In this document: piece after piece, positions 53,351 through 64,000 of the stretch
Layout of the letters: each line of letters opens with the position of its first letter
How positions within the stretch are numbered: the stretch's first letter is position 1
Source of the DNA: Eleginops maclovinus
Lineage: Eukaryota > Chordata > Actinopteri > Perciformes > Eleginopidae
Length of the DNA stretch: 64,000 nucleotides
NCBI RefSeq assembly: GCF_036324505.1
Contig: NC_086350.1
Location: forward strand, 14,636,032-14,700,031
Direction: 5' to 3'
Notes under the pieces: model-generated
The model's database searches: none
What the model was told of the DNA's origin: nothing
What the model saw: the letters and a program-made list of their open reading frames with translations, nothing else
Position numbers and translations under genes: made by a program

Positions 53351-54050
53351 CTATTGGGAACAGAGGAAGGGTTTTAGGAATATTGCTTAAAGGACTATAT
53401 ACTGAACAGTACATAGGGCTATACTATAAATATGTCATTAACAATAGGCCAATGCAGCTGCAAGAAATAATTCAGCAGAGGCAATAATAGTACTGAGCAA
53501 TACAAATACTTTTCACCCTGCATAGAGCATTCCTGTACTGTGGGACATGTTTATAATCATTTGTAAAATCAGACTATGAACTTTAGAAGCCTCGTATACC
53601 GATAGCAGCAACAGTTTTTGCATGTTACACTGCTTAGTGTCATTGAATATTTACATACTGACAAAGACAGACCGGAAATAACCAATTTTACTTTCAACAG
53701 TTCTGGCTCAACAGGAAATCAATTATATGACTCATGTAAATCCTGTCATTTAGGTTACAAGCCTCCTCAAAGCAGACACATACAAGGCCATTCACTGAAT
53801 ATGCCAGCCCGTTCATGGAGGGCACGTGAAACCCTGCATATTTGGTAATTGCTCAAGCTCCCTCTGTGTTCCATTTCTCAAGCACCCTCTGCCAGATATT
53901 GCCTACCTGCAAACTCTGCCTCCCCAAAAGGGAAAGTTTGCAAGCGGGCGACTGGTATAGCAGAAGAAAGAAAGTAGAGGAGTCAGCTTTCTGCTACGAT
54001 TGTGTGTGTGTGAGTGTGTGTAACTGTGAGGGTGTGCATGTTATACTCAC

Positions 54051-54202
54051 TATAAGCGCTGTATGGTTCTTGCTGCGCACAGCCTTGTGTAGGGCAGTAA
54101 TGCCATCTTTTGTTCTGTAGTCCAGATGAACCCCCCCACTTTTAAGCACCTTGATGAGCTCTGCACATCCCTCCAGCTGTGCTGCCAGCGTTAGAGGACA
54201 TT
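54051..54202 (-). CDS. shank3: shank3 exon: ankyrin repeats 1-2
   Basis: 152-nt exon entered in phase 1 and ending in phase 0. It encodes CPLTLAAQLEGCAELIKVLK, then GGVHLDYRTKDGITALHKAV and NHTALI. These are classic ankyrin signatures (PLTLAAQ, DGITALHKA) at the positions seen in SHANK1-3. The acceptor is TTTGACAG and the donor GTGAGT, a strong match. On the transcript strand the intron begins with a CA-rich stretch (54001-54040), a possible hnRNP L type splicing element. The role of the ankyrin domain is to bind partners such as sharpin and alpha-fodrin and to fold back on the SPN domain; this is family knowledge. Confidence 0.95.
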
Positions 54203-54791
54203 CTGTCAAATGCAAGGATGAGTGAGCAAACTAATTAAAAAATCAACATACTTCCAGAGGCATTACTGTGCATTCATCTTAGAAAGTTGACATTTAAAAA
54301 AATTGAACCTGTCAATATTTGCAGACATAAATTGCCAGCTTCATTCTTAAAAACAGAGGGTATAACTTTTCAGTGACTCTGCATCTGGATAACTGCCTGG
54401 TGATTGTCACTCTCTGGTCTGTCCCAGTGACTGCTTCCTGTTGGTTTTAAATGAACACATTCTTATTGCCGCTGCTTCCCAGCTCCTCTGTCAGACCACA
54501 GGTCGCCCAACAGGGAAATCTCCTTTATGGCTGGACAAACATTTGCATAAATGTGAGGAGATTAGCAACGACAGTAATCCAGCTTTGCCCAATGTGCAGA
54601 AGACTTATTTCAGAAAACCCCAAAATGGTCATTTTAGGGTGAAACACAAAATGAACCAAGTGAGAGAGAGAAAGCAAGATTTCAGAAAGACAAATTAATT
54701 GACTTGAGTATAAAGACAAATCAAAGTTGTAAAAGATAAATACAAATAACTAAAGTATATAAGGGATATTTCTTTGCACAGACATGCTCAC

Positions 54792-54900
54792 CTCCTGTGT
54801 CTGGATCATGGAAGTTTGGGTCCAGGCCTTTCTCCAGGAACCTTGAGACCTTTTCAATGTTCCTCTGCTGCACATACTCCACGAACTTCTTCAGGTTTGC
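54792..54900 (-). CDS. shank3: shank3 exon: start of ankyrin domain
   Basis: 109-nt exon, entered in phase 0 and left after one base of a codon. It encodes ANLKKFVEYVQQ followed by EKGLDPNFHDPDTG, the conserved SHANK segment just after the SPN domain that forms the cap and first ankyrin repeat. The acceptor is a TTAG just above 54900 and the donor is GTGAGC. The split Glu codon (G|AA) is completed by the exon at 54202. In other vertebrates the preceding residues are KLHTK at the end of the SPN exon. I could not find that exon up to 64000, so this is the first secure exon of the gene here. Confidence 0.93.
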
Positions 54901-56266
54901 CTAATGGTGGGAGACAAGGGGGGAAGCAGAGGGAAGAGACAGCTGTGATTGGGTGATGTCAGACTCATGTGGATGGAGATGTTTAATAATGCAGTACAGA
55001 GATGAAAGCTAAAGTCACTGCTCTCTGCTTGTGTGTTTGAAGGTTTTATTTTTGTTCTGTCATACCAAGCAAATGGACCATGTGCAGTAGATGTATAAGC
55101 TATTATAGGATGGACCAAAATAGACAAGGAAAAGGCAGTGAAGTAATGCAGAAATCTGAAAGAGCTTTCCTTTGGATGGAAGTGCCAAAAAAGCATTAGC
55201 GTTATGGGTATAATACTTTACAGTACCTTGAAGCATAATTGTTACATCACAGGGTCTAATGTTGATGTTTACAATCATTCTCATAAAACAAGCAGAAACC
55301 TGTGCGCAAGTTCTATCCAGATCCTAACACACACATACTGTACTCACACACTTCAAATCTTAATTTCCTCTGTGACTTATGATTAAACATATTCATCACC
55401 TCCGCTGACGGGTGTAAGCCTGTAGAGTATAGAGTGAAAAATGAAGCTATGAGCAAGACACCAGCACTAACATTTCATAACAGGTTACTATAGCCTGAAG
55501 TATCAAGGCAACAATCTATCTCGGGCTAAAACTGAAAATTATAGCGCAGAAATGATCAAATAACTATGTACGGTACTTATGAAAGACATGGAGTATAGAT
55601 AGTTATTATCAAAACACATACTGTATACTACCTTATAGTTTAACACTGAACACATACAATCCCAATGAACACATGAATAATAACCTAATAAGTGTCCCAA
55701 GGATCTAAATACACAATATCTGCAGTATACCAAATGAGCAGAAAACTTTCATTACTATTGCATTGGCTGCTTCTCAGCGTCAGTCCTTACGTAACATGCA
55801 CATGTGCAAAAGCCTCTGGACACATGCACACACAAACACCTCTCACACAACTTAATTACTCCATAAACACGTGAAACATGAGGACTCGCATGCAAGAATG
55901 CAAAAAGATTGGAGCTGCCATGTTCAACACTCACCGTGTGCCGCATCATTGTATATCCTTCGTTCTCAAAAGTCACACCCTACACTTTCCGAATTGCACA
56001 TCGTATCCTCCCTTTCTCTTCACACCAAGTCATCTGCAGCACGCTTGCCTCTACAAGCCTGCCTGTTGTTCACACACACCACGCTGACATGCTGCAGGGA
56101 GCTGCCGACCGCTCCTCTCACCATCTCCAAGTCAAACTGAGTTAGAGAAATTCACTTTGGCTTTTCTCTTTTTTTTCAGATGTTCTGTGAGGCAGTTGTT
56201 ATGGTGATGGGATACAAAGACAGCTCTGGCAGCCAATGTACACATGAGTGGGAAGAGCTTTGAGGT

Positions 56267-56273
<7 letters not shown>

Positions 56274-56307
<34 letters not shown>
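56274..56307. repeat. (GT)17 microsatellite
   Basis: Perfect tract in the intron upstream of the ankyrin domain. Confidence 0.95.
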
Positions 56308-56309
<2 letters not shown>

Positions 56310-57057
56310 TGCACAATGCCTCTTATACTGCCTTGAAGTGGCCAGGAATCAGCTAGATCTGATTTGTATTTGATTGCCTGTTATACAGAGCACTGACAAA
56401 AAGCCTATGTAATGATTGTTCTGCTATTGAGAGGGGCTTAATAAACTCTTAAGATTTTCTCCTACTTGTTATCTTTTTCTATTTGTAACACACGCATACA
56501 CATTTGCACCATACCCATTGTACAAAGACACAAAGAATTGTTTACAAGTCACCATGATACACTGACAATTGTCCTGATATTCAGAAGACAAACAACGGGA
56601 TAAAAGCCTGTCATACATCAAAGCTCTTTGCAGGGCTGGTGGAATGACTTAACACATTTTCTCTATGCTAATTGTTACTTTTCAAAACAAGTCATTTGCA
56701 ACTGAAACGGAAAATACAATCCTAAAAGACAGTTGTTTTGTTTTGCATTATTAACCAACCCATCTTCATTTAAATTAAGACATAAGACAGTGTTGTACCT
56801 TATGTTTCTTGTTGAAAAAGTATTCCAAAAATGTGAGATTTTAGCTTTTGGCAATATTAAAAACTCATCCAAAATCTTTGCATGTCTTTTATGTCTCCTG
56901 CTTTAGATGCTGCTTTTCTCTTTCTTCCTGTCCAAAACTCTGTCATTTTCCCAGCTTGAACAAAATAGTGCAGAAAACCTTAAGCCAGAGTTGGGTGAGG
57001 ATCATTTTATTTGAACCATTTGAGCAATGATTTTCACTTAAAGTGGCATTCACTTAA

Positions 57058-59354
57058 AGGTCTCCTATCGTGCTATATGTGAACAATATGTTGTAGGTCA
57101 ATATCTATACAATGCACACATATGTAAAGTGTTTTGCTGAAAATACCAAACAGATCACCCATTGTATCATGCCTCATACTCCTCTATTTCAGCCCTGTTC
57201 CAAAAGTGCTGATTCTGTGACTGTCGCTTTAAATTTGAGCTGAGCTGAAGCTGGGCACGCCCCTTTGGAGCGTCGTGCAGCTCTCTGTCTGAAGAGAGAA
57301 GTTTCTAACGGAGATACTCAGCTCAATGCTGCCCTAATTAAACCCCATATTATGTTCCAAACCACACCAAGCGTTATTCCTGAAACACTTCTCAGCGTTT
57401 ACCACTAGAACAGTGACATAATATGTATTATATATACAACAATTTGAAGTCCCTCCTGCAGACATCCTGCTGAATACACAGAGACACAGGGTACTTCTTA
57501 CTTCTCTTATTTGTCATTTCCTCGCTCCTCGGTCTCACCGGAAGTTGATTTGTGTGCACCATCTTAAGGAGCGTCCCATGGCGCTTTTTTGTGCCGTTTT
57601 TTTGGGAAACATTTTTCATGATCTCCAATTCGCGTCGCGGGGCGGGGGGACCGAGCTGTCTGCTGTCAGACCATTGACTGTAAAAATAATGGACAAACCC
57701 TCAGTGACGTCACCCATAGGTTTCTGAAGAGCTCAAATGAAGCTCAAATGGGCGCCATCTTGTCAGCGCCATCTTGTCAGTGCCTGACTCCGCCTGCTCC
57801 CGGATAATCCATAAATGGTTAAAGGGTTGGGTTGTGAGTGAAACTGGGGCGGGGCGAATGAAGCCTGGCTGCTGGAACACGCCCACCTACCTCGAGGTTA
57901 CCAAGGTAGCTAGAAGTTAGGCTACCGGTATATGCTAACCTGAACTGTAACTCGCAGCACTCACCAGACGTTGACATTTTCCTCCGGCTTAATACGTTTC
58001 TTGGGGTAAGTTAACCTGACACTATACAACAATACTTCAAACATGTATTTATTTATATGTTATGATGGTAAAGAAAAACTAGATTTGCTGACATTTTGTC
58101 AATGTTACTGTGAATATATCACGTTTAAGAACTAAACAACATACTTTGATGGACTTCATTTAATGAACATATTTTCTTTAACATTATTCCCAATAACTAT
58201 AACGTTAGCTAATTTAGCGGTCATTACTGGATTGCAGTAAAGTTAATCTACCCTACAGCATAAGGAGGTGACCTAAGGCACTCTTAAAATCGATACCTGC
58301 TAATGGTGCTAACATATAATACACTTCAATAAAACATTTCACTCACCGAAAAAAACGAACCACAGAATCCTTGGATGGTCTGTTAGCACAATTAACTGCA
58401 TAGCAAGACATGTTATCCCTCAGAATTTCGTATTAAAATACTCAGAAAAGCCTAACACGACCGATAGGTCAAGTTCAACGATTTAGAGAGCTGAGTGGAT
58501 GAGGTGACAGCTATCCCATGCGGCTAACCTTAATGTAACAACCCCAGCTGTCACTCAAAGAACTTTATGGCTTAATATCTTTTGAACTGGATTTTTTAAT
58601 GAAAATTCACCCCCCTCACAGTTGTCATGAACGCGGAAACTAGCTATACAGAGAAAACCGTTTTTTGAACCAGGCTGTAAACATGTTTATTTCTGCTCCA
58701 AAGTTAGACATTTTAACATGGGGTTCTATGGGGATTTGCTCTGTTTTGCAGCCAGGCCACGCGGCCATTCGAGGAACTGCAGGTTTTTGCACTTCCTTAT
58801 GGGCTTCATTTTGGAGACTCGGAAGTTGCCCCTTGTGTCAGACGGTCGAGCTGTAGGCCTACTAGGCGTCATCACAAACAGACGTCGCTTCACGTGAGGC
58901 TCAGAGGAAAGGAAGTCCCATTGCTCTTAAAGCTCATTTTCTTGCTTCCTCTCTCTTCGCGTGGTTTCCTTTTGTCTCTCCATGCATCCCTGGTGGGAGG
59001 GACTAATGCGCAAGGAAAGAAGCAAGTGAGGGATGCAGGGATGTAAAAGAGAAGTGAGAAGTACCCACAGAGAGGTGCTGCGGAGGGGATTCAGCTCGCG
59101 GATGTATACTGCGGACGATAGGTTGGGACGTGTCACGTGGGCGGGACGTTGCCAGGAGTTCAATTTAAAGCCAGCCCACATTTCCGATATGACGACATAT
59201 CGGCAGCAAATCTAGACCAGCTCGTTTGTACCCCCGGTTTTAGAGATGTGGGTAAGGAGGAAAAGAGGAATTGTTGTATTTTCTGACACTTTGTGAGTCT
59301 CCTTACACACCGGGGCATTTTGCATACAAGTGCATTTTGCATAATAGGGGACCT
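57058..59354. mobile_element. 2.3-kb TTAA-flanked inverted-repeat element
   Basis: Both ends carry the same inverted repeat (AGGTCYCCTATYRTGC) directly flanked by TTAA (57054-57057 and 59355-59358). This is the target and end type of Kolobok or piggyBac-like DNA transposons. The interior is CpG-rich for this window and has no transposase frame. A probable nested insertion occupies 57672-58835. Confidence 0.8.
57672..58835. mobile_element. probable nested insertion inside TTAA element
   Basis: The octamer TGTCAGAC occurs at 57664-57671 and again at 58836-58843, as expected of an 8-bp target duplication. Between them the sequence changes character (GTGACGTCACCCATAGG near the left; GGAACTGCAGG near the right). 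No clear terminal inverted repeats were found, so the family is unknown and the octamer match could be chance. Confidence 0.4.
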
Positions 59355-60827
59355 TTAAGAGTAAATATGCGTTTGCATCAGCATGCTGCAGGGAATGGGA
59401 ATGATTGGCGAGTGGATTAAAATCATCCTACACACGTCATGAAAGTGCATTGAAATTCAAAAGAATTATGAAAAATATGCAAAGTGCCCAAATCTGTTTG
59501 GATTCAAATCATTTACTTGCCAAGTTTCATTCACATATGATTGTGAATATTGTGACTACTGTGTTTCAAGGGCGATTTTTCTTATGTTGTATTCTGGGAA
59601 GAAGACTGACTTTAAAGAAAATCTTATAATGATTTATGCTTATTATACGGTTGTAATGGTTGTGTAGCGTGAAGTAAAAAAAAATAATTAGTAGCCACAT
59701 CCTGCACTCAGCAGTAGGTGAAATCATTGCGCACATAAAACCCACTGTGTGAGCAAAAATGAAACGGGTTAATCACGCAATCATGTCTAATAAATCATTG
59801 GTTTGGGGGAGGGAGACAAGTGGTTCCATCCTTGATAGTGTATGTACTTAATATTCCAAAACAACATTTAAAAGTTAATGAAAATAATGAGCTTTATGAT
59901 CACCAACATCTGCATGTCCTTACATCTAGAGAGATAAATAAAGGTATTATTGTTTTTGTGACAGAATAGGCAAAATGTCACATTAATTAATAACCCACTA
60001 ACACAGAAACGCCAATCAATCGCATTGATAGGAGCTGGGTGAGCGGCTCTGATTGAACTCATTGTTAGTGTGTACCGGGAGGCATTATCCTTGATTATTG
60101 TTGTTACCTTAAAGCACAATTACTGTTTAGTAGAGTCGCTGAATGTGCTCCTTATTTTGTGCACAGTACATATCCATTTTTTTGTTACCAGCCTCAGACC
60201 TGGTAGTTTCTGTTGTTGCTCGGGTGCTACAGTAGCTACAATTAGCTCAGGGGCAAAACAAACTTAATAGATACATCTGATCCTGCATGCACTTTCCACA
60301 ACATAAAGGGCCCCAAGCAGCTTCAGTATTTTGTTATATTTTCTCCATCAGAGTGGTTTATGCCTCACTAATATTAACATCTCTACAGCCCAGATGGAGG
60401 TTTCATGTTTCGCAGCTACCTCCATAGATACAATGTGAGTCCCTGCTAAAATCCATCACATACACAAGTTCAAACAAATGCACCTCATCAACTACTGTGA
60501 TGTACTTCAGAGCAACTTGTGCAGGGACGAAGGGTAACAAGAAAGAGATACAACTCTGCATTACAATACCACCAAGTGCTGAGGGGCGCTCAGAATGACG
60601 CTAGACGAAATATAAATAACGACGGATCACATCAATCTATTAATTATTTCGAAGTTCTGAACACAGCAAACACGTTATGTTTCCCTTCAGAAGAACATAT
60701 GTGTCTCAGTCATTATGTATTTATATTTTGTCCAATGAATGAGCAGTAACCATCTGTTTTTACTATCCATTTCAAACCAATAAGTTACATCTAGCTAATC
60801 TACAAATACTGTTTTACAGTGTCTCAC

Positions 60828-60863
60828 CTCAACTCCTCCTTGAATATCACAAAGAGTTTTGTT
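60828..60863 (-). CDS. candidate 36-nt exon before ankyrin domain
   Basis: A 36-nt segment between acceptor ACACCACAG and donor GAG|GTGAGA. In phase 0, as required to join ANLKKF at 54900, it reads N-K-T-L-C-D-I-Q-G-G-V-E without a stop. It does not resemble the SPN domain end (KLHTK) expected before ANLKKF, so it is either an alternative insert or a chance match. Confidence 0.28.
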
Positions 60864-62617
60864 CTGTGGTGTTTAAAGTGTGGTACTGGAACAGAGATAT
60901 TACAAGGAAAACAACAAAAGCATGACTGAACAGCAAAAATAAATGGTTAATCATGAACCAACTAGGCAGAATATTAAGAAATATATATATACAAATATTT
61001 TGTAGTGTAAATGTCACTTTATCATTTCTGGTAACATGTAATGTGAGCCCTTTATTTAATCTGCCAGATTGGTGATAGTAATACGTGTATTTTGACTAAC
61101 TCAAAGGTATACCAACATTTGCAGGCTGTACAATTAGGAAAAATGTCAATGAGCATACACATTTATTGGTAGTCCAAGCAGTTTTTGTGGATACTGTTAA
61201 AATGAGGTGTTACCATGCTACGCCGAATCAAGTAGACAAAAGAGAGGGACGACAAACAAAGAGCAGATGAGAGAAAGAGAGGGAGACTTGGAAATGGAAG
61301 ACAGTGTCTAATCTCAGCGCAGCAGAGAAAGAAACAGCAGCACTAATCAACTCAGGGAATCTATGGCAAGTTCCCAACTTGTTAAACCAAGAAAATATCC
61401 TGCAGATTCATTTTGAAGCTCAGCACGAGCTGTCCTTATCTGCACTATGATTAGGAATTATTCTCCAACAGCGCCATTGTATAAGTTCAGCATTTGGTAC
61501 AAATTAAACTTTTGTTCATGCACAGTCTTTTCAAAAGATGGCTACAACTTGTGCTGCTGCGACCGGAAAAATCAAAAAAATAATTCAATCAAAACTCAAC
61601 TAAACATACATACTGAATAAAAGTAATCTTAGATTTGCAATGGTATACATAAAAGACACTCCAGCTAAAGCTATAAATGTTGTCATGTCACATTTCCATA
61701 CCGAAAAAGGTAACTTCACTGCAGTAAAAGTAGCTGGTTACTTAGTGGGAACCTCCTGATAGAGGGTCAGCCTTGTTATCAACCCTTCACTTATTCAGGA
61801 TTCAGCCTTCTCCTACAGACTTTCCTGTTAATGTGTCCTGAATACCGTGCAGCGCATTGTAAAAGATCACCAATCAGAGGAACAAAATGAGTGGACAAGC
61901 TACTTCAGCTAGAATGAAAAAGATGATGAAGGTTCCTTTTTTTTTAACTTCAGTTCCCCCAGGAGGCTCTTGCCTTCCCTCCATAGGGGGGATTATCTGA
62001 CAGTACCTGATAAAAGCCTGGGTAGGAGTCCAGAAATCACAGAGACAATTTGACTCCCTAGTTGTCTTTCCTTCCTCTTTTACTCACTATGTTCTCTGGC
62101 TATTCTCTGTTATTTCCCCTCCTCCTTTTATGACATGTTTTTGCTCTAGCTTCATAAAAAGGAAGTATACACGCTCAATGTTCTGTTCAATAGCTAAAGT
62201 GCATCCATACAGCTTGTCCAAATGTATGTCAGACACTTTCACTGCCCTATATTTACACTCATTACCATATGGTCACATAGCCGCTGGTCCCTCACAGCTG
62301 GCCTACACTACACCGGGCCATGGGTGAGTAGTAATTACAATGTTCGCCAACATGGTGGGGGGATCATACACTGGCATAATGTGAGCTGGCCTGTAAAACC
62401 CACACATGTTCTAAAGTGTCACAACTGCTTAGGCAATAAACACAACGAGCCGGTGTAGTGGGTCATGGGGCTGCTCTGGGGAAAGGCATGCATCAGGATG
62501 ATAAGAGCACAGCCTAAACAGAAAGAGCTGAGGATTCATGCAGACGTGGAAGTCATACTAGAGCCCACCTGCCGCATTACAGATGCTGTACCATGAACAC
62601 AAGCATATCGGTAACGT

Positions 62618-62931
62618 TAGGGGTGTCACAAAAAAGCATCAGTTGATACTAAAACAAGTAACATTCTAAAATGCTCAATACAAATTTGATAGCAAGCCTC
62701 CTGGTTGCATCGTATTGATTTAACTAAATAATTGATCACAAAACGTCAAGTGAGTGTGCTCTGGAGCGAGTGTTTGGTTAAGGGAACGAGAGGGAGAGAG
62801 AGGTGGATGCAAAGACAGCAAACAGCTGTTATGCAGAGAGGAGAAGCTGTCGAGGACGCACAACAAGACACCTGGGCTTTATATCCTTCCGGATTTGAAC
62901 AGTTTGACAGCACGATGTAGTGACATCCCTA
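62618..62931. mobile_element. hAT-like MITE, 314 bp
   Basis: Ends TAGGGGTGTCAC and, on the right, GTGACATCCCTA, an inverted pair with one mismatch. There is no coding capacity beyond chance frames. The flanks do not give a convincing target duplication. Confidence 0.6.
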
Positions 62932-64000
62932 TTTACAGTAAAAGATATTCCCACATACACCAATACCCATGCCTACATGCAGGAAAAGCACTTACTTGTG
63001 TCTAAAATCCTCAAGGAGTTCAGACCTACTGCATGGTGTAGTGAAGTAAGCCACTCCATGCTAGTTGCCAACAAAGCACACAGTTCAAAATTGTCTGTCC
63101 ATCTTCCTGTGACTTCAACTGACTCACATGATGCTACTTTGTGCTTTCAACTCATCAGGTATGCCCTGTCAGCATTTAGCTGTCATCTTTTAAAGCGAAG
63201 CCTCTTCAGATGCCAGACAACTTGTATGCTCAGCCGGTCTGACAGCGATGCGGAACATGGTGGTGACACTAACGGATGGTGTGATAAATCAGACCCAACA
63301 GTATGACTGATGAGCAACACACAGTTCAAACTGTTGCTGTTAATATGATTCAATTATTAACTTGTACGTGCTCTGTTAATAAACAAGTGTGTAGAAAATG
63401 AATTATATATACAATGTTATAGTCCAAATGACAATCAGTATGAGGTGGCAGAGATTCCATCAGTAGGATCTTACCAGAAGCATTAGCCGTCTTTGTTTAG
63501 TTTTATGCAATAAAGTTGCTCTTACTAGAAATCCAGGCATCAACAATAAATCCCAAAATTAAAAAAGGACAACTGCCTCTACTTCTGTGTTGACAGCAAA
63601 CACAAACACCGTTATCTGGCGCTGAGTGTTCCTGAATCTCTGTCTGTCTGTGCTTTGTTGACAGCCACTTATATAAAGGCTGGAGCGAGAGCCGGTAAGC
63701 CCTGACCTCCGTCTCCCAGCTGCTTTGTGCAGAGGCCGTCCTGCTGCAGGGGCACTGAATTTTAATTAGACACACAAACCTAAAGTACAGAAACACCACT
63801 CCATATTAAATCCAGGCCCACTCTGGGCTAAATTCTCATACCCCTGCTCACACGACAGCTTTTTTTTCTGGGGTTTATGAAGTGACATAATGGATCTAGT
63901 TGAATGTCCTACCATCATAATAGATCATATCTAAGAGTAATGTCTCAGAGTACTGCATGTTGAGATATAGACAAGAAAAGACTGATTTCAGACAGGATTT

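Larger units (their letters stand above)
54901..64000 (-). other. sequence upstream of first recognised exon
   Basis: Probably a large intron between the SPN and ankyrin exons. It holds the 2.3-kb TTAA element, the hAT-like MITE and one weak exon candidate at 60828. I looked for FRYKRR and KLHTK coding on the minus strand and did not find it. Confidence 0.6.

Noticed and set aside
62130..63306. Several 60-130 codon plus-strand open frames near the right edge
   Set aside because: No domain, no codon bias and no splice context; part lies in the hAT-like MITE at 62618-62931.

Overview
This window is vertebrate nuclear DNA, almost certainly from a teleost fish. It is AT-leaning, mostly intronic, full of long (CA)n/(TG)n microsatellites, and carries fish-type hAT, TTAA-target and LINE relics. 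The coding signal comes from a single gene on the minus strand. I joined exons at canonical AG/GT sites and checked phase across each junction. Eleven constitutive exons give 487 codons plus 2 nt with no stop, and they read as part of a SHANK postsynaptic scaffold. The residues in and after the SH3 domain (PQGEGEI, EGTVKGRTGWFPAD, TREDRTKRLFRHY, YDNFTSY) fit SHANK3 better than SHANK1 or SHANK2, so I call it shank3. I cannot tell the teleost a copy from the b copy.

Transcription runs from high to low coordinates. The N-terminal SPN (ubiquitin-like) exons were not found and probably lie beyond 64000. The ankyrin-repeat exons occupy 54900 to 43298. A Ser/His-rich linker follows at 42589-41959. 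The SH3 domain is split between 33310-33129 and 18059-17946, 15 kb apart. A short exon leading into the PDZ domain lies at 2209-2134. The PDZ, proline-rich and SAM parts lie to the left of the window.

The most interesting signal is a set of small, frame-neutral, stop-free exon candidates clustered around the SH3 domain. Inside the SH3-splitting intron are a 24-nt exon (DYDCNDVE), a 30-nt exon (EERLYDEIRL) and a 93-nt exon with a run of 11 aspartates. Between SH3 and PDZ are a 36-nt exon (EYPNYTFYDLYW) and a 54-nt Ser-rich exon. A 15-nt candidate lies just before the SH3 domain and a 36-nt candidate just before the ankyrin domain. Two 94% identical 68-bp direct repeats in the SH3 intron carry the 3' half and donor of a further exon of the same acidic type (DDCLDSD), apparently dead. 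Together they suggest an alternatively spliced acidic insert system that could retune the SH3 fold and its charge. All of this is predicted from splice sites and phase only.

The rest is intron and repeats: a hAT fossil with a perfect 8-bp target duplication (47139-47916), two TTAA-flanked inverted-repeat elements (7936-8674 and 57058-59354, the second with a probable nested insertion), a reverse-transcriptase fragment cut off by a hAT-like insertion (44199-44523), a small hAT-like MITE (62618-62931), and about twenty microsatellites. I found no tRNA, rRNA, CRISPR array or second convincing gene.
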